DNA of 64,000 nucleotides from Colletotrichum lupini. Its lineage: Eukaryota > Ascomycota > Sordariomycetes > Glomerellales > Glomerellaceae. Below, piece after piece: positions 37,066 to 50,222 of this stretch (its first letter is position 1; each line of letters opens with the position of its first letter). The notes under the pieces are model-generated. The model was given only the letters and a program-made list of their open reading frames with translations. It did not search any database and was not told the origin of the DNA. The DNA lies in the NCBI RefSeq assembly GCF_023278565.1, contig NC_064677.1, forward strand, positions 3,286,001-3,350,000, given 5' to 3'. Position numbers and translations under genes: made by a program.

Positions 37066-40000
37066 ATGGATTCCACCGCGAACGCCTCCTGGCATCCGGC
37101 TTTCATGCCCAATGATGCTAGTGGCCATGCAACTACAGAAACTCAGGTTTCCTCGAGCGCAGAAACCCACGATTCACCATCGGCACCTTCTCTTCACAGC
37201 CAGCTTGCTGAAAATGTCCAGCCTACACCCCTACCGCAAGCGACACAGCTGGAAAGCAAGCCAGAGAAACAAAGCAGCCCTTGGCTCGCCGAGGACGATA
37301 GCCAAGACGCTTCGGATGATTGGCCTGTCTTCGAGAGACCAGTGTCAGATGCCCCGGCCGAGAGCGACGATGGCCCCAATGAAGCTTTAACTTCGACCAC
37401 AGCTGCCGAACCAGAACCGAACTCGTTTCCCTCTACCGAACCAGTCAACGACATTGCTCCGCAGCCGCAAGCTGTTGCCGACGAAGCCAAGCCATCCGCA
37501 CCCATTTTGGGCCATACCAGTACCAACTCCTTCACTCGAACTGTCTCCCACGAGGTCAACTGGGACGACGACCATGATACGGAATGGACTCTGTCCCGAA
37601 CCGACACTGATCCTTTCAAGTTCATGCCACCGAACGAAAGAACAAACTCATTCCCGCCTGTTCCGCCTGCCAGCGGAGTATCGGCAGCCGTCCCTGGCAC
37701 GGAACAGCCTCTTCCGTCAAACCAAGCTAAGGACTTGATACATGAAATCGAGAGTGCGCCTGAACATTTCGACAATGGTAGTGCTTTCCAAGAGACGAGC
37801 CACGTCGCAAATGACTTCGAAAACGGCTTCGACGATGAGGAACCGCAGGATGACCAGCACTATGTCGGCCGTGATGCTACCTTTACTGAGCAGGAGGACC
37901 TCGGTTCGCGCTATGAGGAAGGAGTTCCTCTCATTCCCCACTCCGAGTCCAATGGAGAAGTTTCGCAGCCTGAACAGAAACTTGCCGGCTTCGGAGACGA
38001 AGTGGCAGGTGAGGATGATTTCTTCAGCCAAATCCAGAACTCCAACAATGACGACTTCCCCGACTTTAGCGGAAACCACCCATTGGAGCGGAAATCCACA
38101 ATGCAAGTCATAGGCGACATAAACACAAATACACTGTCGAGAGCTGATACGCTGGGCGAAATGCTTGAAGAGGATGAAGATGTTGATGAGCCTACCAAAT
38201 CGACGGAGGAGCCTGCAGAGCCTATCCAGTCCGAAGATTCTGGAGCAAAGCCAGCTGACGATCTTGCTGCTAAATGGGAACAAGCTTTCGCGGATGATGA
38301 TGGAGAAGACTTTCTTCTGGACGAGTCACTCGACGAGGCCGGCGAATCTAAGCCAGTCGATCCATCGGCATTCTTTGGTAGCGATGACGAGGGCTTCCTC
38401 GACGACGACGATGACGACCTGCCTGCCACTGCGGCCCCGGCGCCGGTCGTTCAATCCGCTAGACAACAGAACCGATATACTCCTACCGTTGCCTCTCACC
38501 AAGCATCTTCCTCCCCTTACGCGCCGACTGCGCCGGCAGTGCCGTCGCCCTACCAGCCTCAGAATGCGGCCACTCCATTTGCTCCAGCGGTGGCCCCTTA
38601 CGCTGTCCAGCGCACTCAGTCAGCCACTCCTTATAGCGCGCAGCAAACGCGTCCTGAGCCTGCGAAAGCCCAGAGTTTTGCAGCGCAATCCAAAGGCGGG
38701 TATACGTCTCCTTACGATCTTCCCATGGAAGTCGTTGTTCCGAAAAAGAGGGCTAGCACCAACCAACTGCCGCAAAGCCCTTCAACGGGGCCATCGTCGG
38801 GGCCTCCTCCGCGTAGCTCTAGCATGCAAGCTCCCACACCACCGCCGCCACCAAGAGCTGCTACCTCGAGCGCCTCGCCCCCTACATCAAGTCACTCTGG
38901 GCAGCCTCCGCCGGCAGGAAAGCCCGTACCTGTGCTTCGGAATAAGGACAGTTTCTTTGAGGAGCTGCCCATGGCTTCGAAACCACGATCGGCCTCTCGA
39001 CAGAGCTACCGAGTAGGCTCTCCTGCTTTGGCTGGACCGCCTGAACCTCTTCAGCCTCAAAACCAGGCTCAGCTTGCTCCGTCACCATTGTCACCGCCCA
39101 TGCTGTCGCCTCCTGGCATGAATCGTTCGCTTTCGGGTGGAATTCCACACTTGGTGCCTGGTGAGCGTACGAATCCCTATGCGCCTCAGTCGACGCAACA
39201 ACAGGTCCCTGGGATTCCAGGCAATGCCAGGTACTCTCCTGCCCCTCCGTCGGCACCGAATACCAATGGGACGAACCGCCCGCCGTCCGCAAGCAGATAT
39301 TCACCAGCGCCTACAGCCGCAAGGCCTCCCGTACCCGCTTTCCACGCGGCTACCACACCTCCCACTGTTCTGCCGCACTTGCCTAGAACGTCTAGTCCGT
39401 TGGCTCATTTTGAGGTCTCGCATGAGGCGGCTGCGACTAATGGGGATCACTATCAACCTGACCGTAGGTCTAGCTACAGCCTTGAGCCAAGGAGAGTTCC
39501 ATCACTGCCTACGACTCGCGAGGTTGAGGAGGAGGACGATTCGAAGACTTCGTATGGAGCCCAGCCTGCAAACGGTGTGCCTGCTGAGTCCCGCTACAGC
39601 CCGGCGCCGCCAATGGTCGCGCGGCAGACACCGCCGCCATCATCACATGGCCCCCCTTTGCACTCGACTTTGTCACCTTCCAAGAGGTCCACGTCTAACT
39701 ACCTGCCACAAGCCGCCCTTCATGATTCACCCCCCGACAACAGATATGCTCCGCCACCGAGGTCCCAGACCCAGTCGCCAGGATCCTCCCAAGGAGCACG
39801 CCCGCCGTCCCAGCCCGTGCCTCGGCCGACTTCGGTCCATAGCCCAACATCCCCTCGAGCAACTAGGAGTTTCCAACCTGGCAATGCCCCTGTCTCTCGG
39901 CCCCGGGGTCCCTCACAAACCTTCAACTGGGTTGCGCCAACTGACGGTCGCGAAAATGATTCTCTGCAAAGATGGAAAGGCGCACCAATCATCTCATGGG

Positions 40001-43000
40001 GTGTTGGCGGAACTATGGTAACTTCTTTCCCCAAGAATGTGCCGCGCTATGGTATGGGGCAAACCGCCCCCATGATCATTCGCAGCCCAGGAGAGGTATA
40101 CGTTAAGCATAACAAGGACACTCAGCCGCTCGAAGAGAGGCTGGCAAAGTTCCCTGGGCCGCTGCGTGGAAAGTCAAAGAAGAAGGAAACAATCGCTTGG
40201 TTGAGCTCAGGCATAGACACACTGGAAAAGGAACTACCTGAAGTTTCTTTCCAACCTCAGCTTTCTCACGAGCATAAGCGTGCGATTGAGCGACTGCTGC
40301 TCTGGAAGATCTTGAGGGTTTTCGTCGAGCATGACGGCGTCTTGGAAGGCACCACCGCCGTGGACAAGGCCGTGCGAGATGTCTTGGCCCCCGGCGTCGA
40401 TGCCAACGCCAACGAGGGTACGCTTGGCTATGGTGCTGGTCTAGGCGCCGACGCTCTCCAAGAATCATCTTCAACTCAGATGAAAGCAGAAGTGGTGGAC
40501 TCATCTACCATGGATCAAATCCGGAAGCATCTCCTGGTTGGCGATCGCGAAAAAGCGGTATGGGAAGCAGCTGACAAGAGGCTTTGGGGCCATGCCATGT
40601 TGATCTCCAACACCGTATCCCCAGATCTTTACAAGCAAGTGGCCCAGGAATTCGTTAGAAAAGAGGTCAACTACCCCGGACACGCCAACGAGTCTATCGC
40701 TGCTCTTTACAAAGTTCTCTCGGGTAACTTTGACGATTGTGTTGACGAGCTAGTTCCAGCCCACGCTCGGGCTGGATTCCAGCTTGTCAATACAATCTCG
40801 GCCAGTGGTTCGAGCAAGGATGCCACCGAAGGACTCGACAAGTGGCGGGAGACTTTGGGATTAGTCCTGAGCAACCGCAGTACTGATGACATTCGTGCCT
40901 TGAATGCACTCGGCAACTTGTTATCTTCCTATGGACGGGCTGAAGCTGCACATATCTGCTTCTTGTTCGCTAGAAAGGCTACAGTCTTTGGAGGCCTTGA
41001 CGACCCTGCCTCGAACTTTGTCCTCGTTGGTGCTGATCACAAGACTCAAGGAGAGCAATTTGCTAAGGAGACGGAGGCTCTACTATTAAGTGAGGTCTAC
41101 GAGTACGGCCTGTCACTCGCGGGAGGCCCTACCTTGACTGTCGGTGTGCCACATTTGGCTGCGTACAAGCTCCAGCACGCAATGACTCTGGCTGAATATG
41201 GGCTTCGGGACAAGGCCTTGCAATACTGCGAGGCAATCGCCAGCTCCATCAACGCCCAAACCAAGAGGTCGAACTATCACCACCCGATTCTGGAGACTGC
41301 TGTAGAGAACTTGCGAACGAGGCTCAGGCAGGCTCCCAAGGAAGAATCCTCGTCCTGGATTTCCAAGCCTAGCATGAACAAGGTTTCGGATACAGTTTGG
41401 AGCCGATTTAACAAGTTTGTTGCTGGCGACGAGAACGACAGTTCTGCGGCCGGCGCATCTGGCGAGGGCGGTGCTGAATCTGGACCATTCGCTCGGCTGG
41501 CAGGAGGCACTCCCACCATCAGTAGATCACCTTCTGTGACAAACTTCGAGCCTATGTACGGAACCGGTGCGACCAGCCTCCCAGTCGGGTCACCCCCTGC
41601 GGCGGTTCCCATCCCTGCTACGAGAGCCGCCTCTCGATATGCGCCAGGCCCGTCCCAAACACCTCTGTCAAGCTCCTACGAACCTGGCGCTGGTTACGCA
41701 CCCGGCCCGGCTTCAGTCGGCCGCTCATCCAACGAATATTCCCGCAGTCCCTATGAGCCACGAACGTCGATGGACTCCCAACCTGGGTATACCAATGGCG
41801 GCTACATGCCTCAGAATGCGACAGCGCCATCTCAAGGTTACACTCCACCTATGTATGGCGGTGGGCAAGACACAGCTGCATCCGCCCAGGTGTTATCAGG
41901 AGCCGTTCAAAACTCTCCTATGCAGTCGCCGACCAAGTCTGCGTACCAAGGATACGAGCCGTATGGCAGCCAAGGACCCCCCGTCCCGTCTGTGGAGGTT
42001 CAGAACCAAGAGGCGGCCAAAAATAGCCAGCAGCCGGACAACAACCTGGCCAACCCAGGCTACCAGCCGCCATCTTACGGATACGAGCCTCCGTCAATGT
42101 CAAACGACGAGCCTCAATCACAATCTGCAGAGCCCACCGAGGGCGATGGATACGAACCGCCTACGTTCCAGCCGTACGGCTATGAGCCCCCTTCGTACAA
42201 TCCCGAGCCCGAACAGGATGATGAGGGAGAGTCAAGGCCGAAGCCCAAGAGTTTCATGGATGATGACGACGACGATGATATCCCCGCTCTCAAGGCACTT
42301 AAGCCTCAGGAGAAGGGGAAGTCTGAGAAGGACAAGGAGAACGAAGAAATGTTCAAGAAGGCGGCAGAAGAAGACGGTAAGCAAAGCAAAATCTTCCTCG
42401 CATGTTGGCAAGACTAACACATAATAGCCAAGCGAGCGGCAGCACAGCAACAGTCCAAGAAGGGATGGGGCTTCGGCAGCTGGTTCGGAGGCAAGAAGGA
42501 AGCTAGCCCGGATCCTCAGCAGCAGGGCAACAAGCCCGTCAAGGCCAATCTTGGTGAATCCAGCAGCTTCGTGTACGACCCTGACCTGAAGCGCTGGGTG
42601 AACAAGAAGGGAGGGGCCGAAGCGACACAGGCAAAGACGGCAACACCACCGCCGCCAAAGGGCGCTCCAAGATCCAACACGGGAACGCCACCTCCGCCAC
42701 GCACAATGACACCTCCAATGGGCCGCGCAAGTGCCCCTCCTGGAGGGCCGCCTGGTCCGGCACTCGCTCACGCTGCGTCCAACGAAAGTCTGGGCGTGCC
42801 ACCGGGACCACGACCGCCGAGCATGATGCGTTCAGTGTCGAACAACAGCGTTGGAGGACCTCCCAGCGCTCCTCCCAGCCGACCGGCAACAAGTATGAGC
42901 AATGCCAGTAGCATCGACGACTTGATCAGCGCGGCTGGTCCCCGAAAGCCGGGTGCGAAGAAGGCGAAGAAGGGCGGGCGGTACGTGGACGTTATGGCCA

Positions 43001-43005
43001 AGTAA
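37066..43005 (+). CDS. SEC16: COPII coat assembly scaffold SEC16
   Basis: Two exons: 37066-42376 and 42428-43005 (51-base intron, GTAAGC, branch site CTAAC, TAG); 1962 residues. Sec16 is the peripheral ER scaffold that organises ER exit sites and recruits Sec23/24 and Sec13/31. Residues 1-470 are acidic and disordered, and 480-945 are Pro/Ser-rich with repeated RYSPAP-type units. The central conserved domain begins near 950-968 (RWKGAPIISWGVGG). It is followed to about 1450 by the helical ancestral-coat-element region that binds Sec13. The C-terminal tail has four GY(E/Q)PP units, an acidic DDDDDDI patch, a GWGFGSWFGGKK motif and the SSSFVYDPDLKRWVNKK motif typical of Sec16 C-termini. The length is in the normal range for filamentous fungi. 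It neighbours NEO1, which acts later in the same pathway. Confidence 0.95.
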
Positions 43006-44269
43006 AGATGATACACGAAGATTCCAATTTCGAAATGCACAAGCGAGCGGGGCCGGCATACCTGAGCCAGCATCGATATGTTGTATTATAGAGTTTCACA
43101 TATTTAAGCATTGTAATAGTTGTGAGGGACCTCGGTGCCAGGAGCGCCCTCTATGCGAAATGGACAACGAATCGTTTTTCTGTTACTTGGCTGCCGCCGA
43201 ATGTACCTTCACCGTGATCCTGTGAAGATGGTTATCACCAGCCGCTTTCAGAACACAGTACGATTACACATGTGGTTTCGTAGGGTTGGGTCAAAATCGT
43301 CGAAATATTTCCAGTCGTCTCGTTAACCTTGTACTGGCGGTCTTGCATCTAATCTCCTCCAGTGACATATCGAGAACTCACCTTATCTGAAGTCGCATAG
43401 GCACCATCTCGAGTAAGGTAAGATGGGGTAGGTATCCGTACCTACCTTTGCTACGGTAAGAAAAGGTACCGGATTAACGGGTCTTGCAAGTTACGGGTGG
43501 CAGGTGCAAGAGATGCAGGGTCCTGTACTCCGTAAGGATCCAGGCACGCCAGGGTGCAAGGATGACGATAAGAGGGTCTTATCAATAGACCATGTGATTG
43601 GCCGAGGGGGAAAAGACGGTAAGTCGGCGGTAGCCTGGAAGCCCCAAACCTTCACTTCAGGTTCCCGCCCCGGTCTATGGGTGCCCGCCGCTTGCCCTGT
43701 TCAGGTACAAACACAGCACTGTAACAACGGCGCTTCCACCTGAAGGGAACCCAAAACTGGTGACATCGAAACGGACCTGAGCTGATGCCCTGACGTTTTC
43801 TCTTTCCTCGACCCTTTTGTTCTTCTGGAATGTCACCAGTAGGCTTGAGCTTACTTCAGGTGCTCGGGGCATTTTGAAGGCCAATCGTTGAAGCCTGCAC
43901 TTCATTGCCCTCTTTTGGTGTGCTTGTTGCATGAGCGAAACGTGCGTCTCAGCCTTTCTTACCTCTCTTCAACGTCAACCGACGGACCGACCTCACCTTC
44001 TGAGATACCCGTCATCGCCACCACTTGCTGCCTACTTACGTACCGACCCAACGACCTCACCTCTCCCACCTCCCACCTCGCCTCCCACCTCGCCCCTACA
44101 TAATTCCTCCTGTCACGCCACACTCTCTACCTTTCGATTCCTCGGATTCTTAAGTTTTCTGCGCTTTTTGTCTGTTCACCCCTCTTAAGCCCCGACGAAC
44201 ACACAAAGTACTCGACGTACTCGACAATGATCGCATCCGCGCCGTGAGAATCCCGACCAGCACCTTACG
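43006..44269. promoter_or_regulatory. Intergenic, SEC16 3' end and leader of the next gene
   Basis: 1.26 kb. The first 100 bases are A+T-richer and probably hold the SEC16 3' UTR. 43405-43480 is dense in GGTA/TACC steps and includes TATCCGTA at 43433-43440; TACTCCGTA lies at 43526-43534. From about 43960 to the next start the plus strand is C/T-rich, as expected for a fungal leader, with a small CCTCCCACCTCG tandem near 44065-44095. No extra gene is supported. Confidence 0.5.
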
Positions 44270-47200
44270 ATGGACTATTCGCGGCTGAAAGCTGCCGCTT
44301 TGCAAGGCGGCGAGGAGGAGGAAGCCGTCACCGTCGACACCAGAGCCTTGATCGACAAGGTTCTTGCCAGATACTCGGGCGAATGGACCACGTTGCGGGA
44401 GCTGATTCAGAATGCCGCCGACGCCCAAGCAACAACCGTCAAGGTCAAGTGGGAAACGCTGCCCTCGACTTCAGTTCCGCTCCCTGCCACCACAAACCGA
44501 TCCGAACTTCTGAAGCATGTTATCGCGAACCACACACTGCGTCGACTCGTCGTGGCGAACGATGGCCAACCCTTTACCAAGACCGACTGGGGAAGATTAA
44601 AGAGGATCGCCGAGGGAAACCCCGATGAAACAAAGATTGGTGCCTTTGGTGTCGGCTTCTACAGCGTCTTTGCCGACTGCGAAGAGCCCTTTGTGAGCTC
44701 TGGCAATGAGGCCATGGCATTCTACTGGAAAGGGAATGCACTCTTCACCAAGAAGTCCACTCTCCCCGAAGAACAGAGCAGCGGCGACACCACCTTTGTC
44801 CTCGACTACCGGAATAGCACCACTCCTCTACCGAACCTATTGTCTGTCAGTCAGTTTCTCGCAACCAGTTTGACATTTGTCGCCCTGCAGCATGTCGAGT
44901 TCTGGATCGACGACTACAAGATCTTAGATCTTCACAAGAAGACCTCGCCCAGTCTCGACGTACCCATTCCGAGAGATATTGAGACGCGGACGCGAGAGGG
45001 TCTGATGCAAGTCAAATCAGTGGAACGAACCAGCACTCAGATCGATGCCGCCGTTATGAGTGCCGCTGGCTGGAAGCCAAAGGCTGCGGCGGCAGCCAAG
45101 TCAGCCGACACATATGGTGCTGGATCCGAAGTGCCTTCACTAAGGAGCTTCTTCTCGAGGTTGACTTCCTCGGCATCGCAGGTCACTGTAAAGGGGAGAC
45201 AGCAGAGAGAAGAGGCAGCTGCTCAGGAGGAGATTAGTGAGGACGCGACCAAACTCTCTACTTCAACCATCTTCTTGCGAGTGACAACCGCCTGGGTCAA
45301 GACCAGCGTATCAACTTCGTTCGCAACGGAATTGGAGCGCGCAACAAAGAAACCACCACCAAAGACCACGAAGCTAGCCATTCTCACCTCGTCCTATGAT
45401 GAGACCATGGCTTCAGAGAGTTCACGCTCCGCCACCATCTCAAAGTCTGTGGACGTGTTTGCTTCAGTTTTGCCCAGCAAGAAGCCCGGGGGCCGCATCT
45501 TTATCGGGTTTCCCACAACGCAGACAACCGGTGCCGGCATGCATATCTCGGCGCAATCAGTCATTCCTACGGTTGAGCGTGAGGCTATTGACCTGAATGC
45601 ACGATGGGTGAGGACATGGAACATCGAGATGCTCCGGGCGGCCGGTATCATGACAAGACTTGCTTTCATTAACGAGATGAGCGACCTCGACTCCAAAGTC
45701 AAGAATATGGTTGGAGCTGCGACAAAAATTGGCGCAGAAGATCTCGCCAAGCTTTTACCTGAAGCACTGCACATCCTGAAGACATTCACTTTCGCTGATT
45801 CTACACCAAGCGGTCAAGTGTCCCAGATTCTCGAGGAAGCGTTCTGGACAGCCTTCAAGAAGGCTTCGATTGAAATCTTTTCCTCCAGAGGTGTTTTGTC
45901 CAGCACGAAGGTCCGACTTGGCTCTGACGAGCTCAGCAAGTTCGTCGATACCATCCCTGTCGTACCTCGAGAGCTCATGGAGAATGCTTTCGTTAGGAAG
46001 CTGATGGACTTTGGGCTCATCAGCCCAATCACTGTTGATGACGTACGGACAGAGCTGGAAACCAAGGCAATGAACAAAGAGCAGCTCATCAATTTCATTG
46101 CCTGGGCCGGCAAAAAGGCACTTAGCGGAGAACTGGATCCTCCCAGCAAAGCTCGCCTTCTGGATGTAGCGGTTGCCACGGTCACTGAAGATGGCAGCGA
46201 CCAAGGCGATATCATTGCTCTTGGTTCCATTACCAACTATCAGTTGCCGAACAAGATTCCAGCGAATCTTCCAATTCCTCCGCGCACTATACCTATGGCT
46301 TACACCAACCATTGTTCTGCTGCTGAGCTGCAAGCGCTTGGCTGGGAGCCCCTGGAGGTCGTGCCATGGCTGCGTTTTCTGCTAGAGTTGGGGTCAAGCA
46401 GGTCTGACGAGTCAAATCTGAAAAAATCCCCAAAGTTTGCCGTTCAGGTTCTTACGGTACTCTCCAAGAACTGGGACAACATCAGCCAAAGTTCCAAGTC
46501 AGTGATCATCACTCTGCTTCAGGCTCATACAGTTATGCCGACAAAGACGGGCATGAAGAAGCCAACCGACTCATTCTTCCCCACTGTCAAGCTTTTTGAT
46601 GATCTGCCCATCATCCAAGGCTGTCAAGGCCTGAAAGACAAGTTTCTTTCGGCAATTGGAGTGCGCAAGACGGTCGACCTTGACACCATCTTTTCGAGAT
46701 TACTGAGCCCCTCGGCTGAGGGTGCGCAGAGGTGGAGTCACATGGAGCTCATCAAATATCTCGCCTCAGTCAAGGATGACATTCCCGCCGCCGACATGAC
46801 GAAGCTTAAGGATACTCGTTTCTGTCCGGCAGAAGATGGAGCGAAAGGAATGGAGCCGACCAAGGGCACAACTGAGCTGTACAAGGTCTCGGAGCTTTTC
46901 GAGCCAAAGGATACACTTAGAACTCTTCGGCTGCCTGTGTTACAGTGGCCTGGCCCGCCCGGAAGCTATAGAGCCAACAGCCCCGAGGGCCGATTCCTGG
47001 CCATCCTAGGCCTGCGACCATACCCTTCTGTGATTGAAATGGTCAACATGATGGCTTCTACGGATGCTGAGCTCAGAACGTCCGCTATGACCTATTTCAT
47101 TGCAAACCATCACCTCAACGGTTATGGAGCCTTCAATCTCGCCGATAGTCGCAAGGCTTTCTTGCCCATTCAGAAGGGCAGCAAGTTGGTCACGCCTTCG

Positions 47201-49640
47201 GCTTGCTTCACCAACGAGCGTGCCGCAATCCTGGGTTTCGACATCTTGAAGAAAGATCTTCACGTGCATGCCAACAAGTTTGGGGTGGTTAGAGACCCGC
47301 CTATTACGGAGTGTGTGTCTCGTCTGCTGGCCAAGCCACCTCAGGATCAACAAATGGCCATCACTCTCTTTGAGTATTTCGCCCTTCGTAACAGCGATCT
47401 TGGAGAAGGCAGCTTATCCAAGCTGCGTGATGCACCCATTGTCCCCGTTACACGACAGGCTCGCGATCCAGGCGAGAAGAGTGGCTCGTATGTCACCCAC
47501 CTCAGTCCCAAGCGATGCTACCTGGGCACTTCGGCGACATACGGTAACATTTTCGATTTTGTCGACTTCGGGACGAATGCGAACACATTCCTCTACAAGT
47601 GTGGAGCAAAGGAGGAACCAAGCAAGCCAGAGATAGCAAATTTAGCTTGCACCGAACCTGCACGACTTCTCAGCATTCTTCAGAGCCCGGATAAGTACCT
47701 CGCTCTTCTGAAGTCTTTAGCAGAGAACATGCCGACGTTGAAGAGAGACAAAGAGCTTATTCGCAAGATGAAAAGTTCTCCCTTCCTACTCGCAGCCAAG
47801 GAGATCCCATCGCCGCCATCCAAGGAAAAGCTTATTGAAGTGGACGACGACGATGCTCCTATCAAGCAGTACCAGCTGGCCACTGCGAATCGAATCGTCA
47901 TCTTGGACGACATCATCAGCTACCGCTTGTTCAAGGACTACCTGATCACTGCGCCCGAAGAGGAAGTGCTGGAGGAATTCTATCATCAGCTTGGCGCTCA
48001 GACGTTGAGCTCGCTCGTGGAAGAGGAAGTAAGAATTGGCCCTCACGCGGATAAGCAGGACCGAGCAGCTGCTCTTCGGAAACATGTACTGGAGCGGTCC
48101 AAAATCTTCCTTCACGAGTATGCAAACTATCGACGGGACTACATCAAACATGATGCCAAGTGGTTGGAGAAGAGCCTGCGTGTTGAACTCGTTCGGTCGG
48201 TCGCACTTCGTCGTTCACTGAGGGGCCACAGCCAATCTCACACTGAAAAGAGATCCGCCGCCAGCGCCCAGTCGGGCTCAAGTTGGATTCTTTACGTCGC
48301 AGCTGAGGAGAAGCCTGACATGTATCAGGTTGGTCAGGCTATCTGCCAGCTTCTCCTATCACGGCCAAACCAGCAGGCCTATCTATTTTTCGAGCCTTTC
48401 CTTAACCTCGACCTCTACGCCTTGAGAGCCAGAGGATACAATGTCGATCGAATTCTTCGTGCCAAGCAGGCCGAGGCAAGAGTTGCCGAGGAGGAGCGTC
48501 GCAAGGCACTGGAGGCTGAACAGAAGCGGATACAAGAGAAAGAGAAAGAATGGAGCCAGCAAGCAAAGGCTGCTGAGGCTGCTCGACAAACCGCAAAGAC
48601 ACCAGATCCGGTTATGCCGGGCTCTTTCGGGAACGACAGCCCCGAAGAGGTTCATCGATCACCCCCTCCACAGCAGTCGCGGAAGAGCAAGGGGCTCTTC
48701 TCGAACCTGACTCGTCGGTTTGGCTTCGATGCTAACGAGAACGATGAAGCGCAGGACCAGCTTCAAAAGTTCATGGACAATCCTCCTGAAAGTCGGCCGC
48801 AGTCACAAAGCATCACGAACCAACCTAGCAGCAACACAGAGAAGAAACCCGATGATGGCCGTGTGACCAATCCAGCGACCGTGGGGCAGAACTTGCTCAA
48901 CGCCATCAACTCTACCAGGGCTCATGACTCCAACAGCGTGTTCTCGCCACCGAGCGTCAACGAGGTGAAGGAACAGGCCACTTACTGTGACAGCACGCCC
49001 GCGCAGAATATCGTTTTCGCGGCGGAGGCATCGAACAGTATGAAAGTCTTTGTCTCCAAGAACCTGTCCATGGATTCGGCTCAATTTCTCTCGAGGAACC
49101 ACGGCCCCATCAACGCATTTGCTGGTCTTCTTAGTGAGGTCGGCGGCGTTTACTCTCTTTCACCACGCGTTCTTCACATCTTTTACGACGAGTCAGGCTC
49201 AACGATTGCTTTTAATAGCAACGGCAGTGTCTTCTGCAATTTGCGCTTCTTCTTGCAGCTCCATGCGGAGAAGATCCTCAAGACCCAGAGTGGCGAAGCA
49301 AAGGCCGAGGCGGCTGTGTGGTGGTGGGTGGTGTTGGCTCACGAGCTTGCGCACAACCTGGTCCAACCTCATAATTCGGACCACAGCTACTATACGTTAG
49401 TGATTCCTTGCCCCGAGGATCTCCAAACTTGAGCTAACATATCACAGTGAGTCATTTATTCAGCAGTACTTCGCCAAGATGGTGGTCAAGACGGCGCAGT
49501 GGACTCAGCAGACTGCCGTCGCCCGCCCTGCCCTCCCCGCTGCACCCTCGCAGTCTCAACCGCAGATCCAGCCGCCCCCGTCGTACAATGAGAGCAACAG
49601 ACAGGCGCCAGGCAACTCCCAATACACTTTGTTTGACTAG
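44270..49640 (+). CDS. Sacsin-like GHKL ATPase (DUF3684 type) with C-terminal HExxH
   Basis: Two exons: 44270-49395 and 49448-49640 (52-base intron, GTTAGT, branch GCTAAC, CACAG); 1772 residues. The N-terminus is an Hsp90-like (GHKL) ATP-binding domain of the sacsin/NO VEIN kind: N-box LRELIQNAADAQ with Glu44 and Asn48, the ADP-contacting ANDGQ (Asp98, Gly99) and the glycine-rich GAFGVGF (124-130). A very long middle with no recognised motif follows, then a charged helix of coiled-coil character at about 1425-1460 and a Ser/Pro-rich linker. At the extreme C-terminus, behind a hydrophobic WWWVVLA, stands HELAHNLVQPH (1691-1701). This is the HExxHxxxxxH triad of metzincin/WLM-type zinc proteases, and the intron falls just after it. 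The tail (exon 2) ends Pro/Gln-rich. Fungal DUF3684 proteins have no established function; a chaperone-like ATPase linked to a protease is inference. Confidence 0.85.
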
Positions 49641-50222
49641 AAGTCGTTTAGACGGCACAAGGCGCGGGGAACAGCCCGGCATCGCCTTGGTCATTGACTA
49701 CTTCCCAGACGTATATCTCTCCTCTCTCGTGCGCTTTATGGCGTAATCGTTTGTATCATGTCAGTTATAGCATTACTGGAGTTTTTGGTAGCACTAGAGG
49801 GAATCGATTGGTACATACCGTGCATACATTAGAACATGGATTTATCTCCCCATTCCATTGGCTGGCGGAAGGCAGCCTCGTTTATCATGCGTCCCCCTCA
49901 CGTGTTGGTGCGGCCCAGTTGGGACCGTCTTGTTAATTGGTAGCCAAAAAGAGGAAGCCCTGGGTTGCTCTTTACTATTCCCCTCAACTTGTCAACTTGT
50001 GTCACGGTACCCGAAGTGTTCAAGTCGACTTACCTTCTGAGTTCGTCGCCGAATCGATCTAGGTGAGAATTCAACGTTTTGCCGTGTATTTTTACATCTT
50101 TATGGATCAACGTACTGCATTACTGACTGTACAAGCAAAGCCAGTCCTAGTCAACACCATCTGGTTTTAGACCCGGACTTGCGAAGCAGGACAGGTTCTA
50201 GGTTCTCTGAGACGAAGAAATC
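49641..50222. other. Intergenic
   Basis: About 580 bases between two genes on the same strand, with no gene or clear motif. It must carry the 3' end of the ATPase gene and the promoter of the HET gene. Confidence 0.5.
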
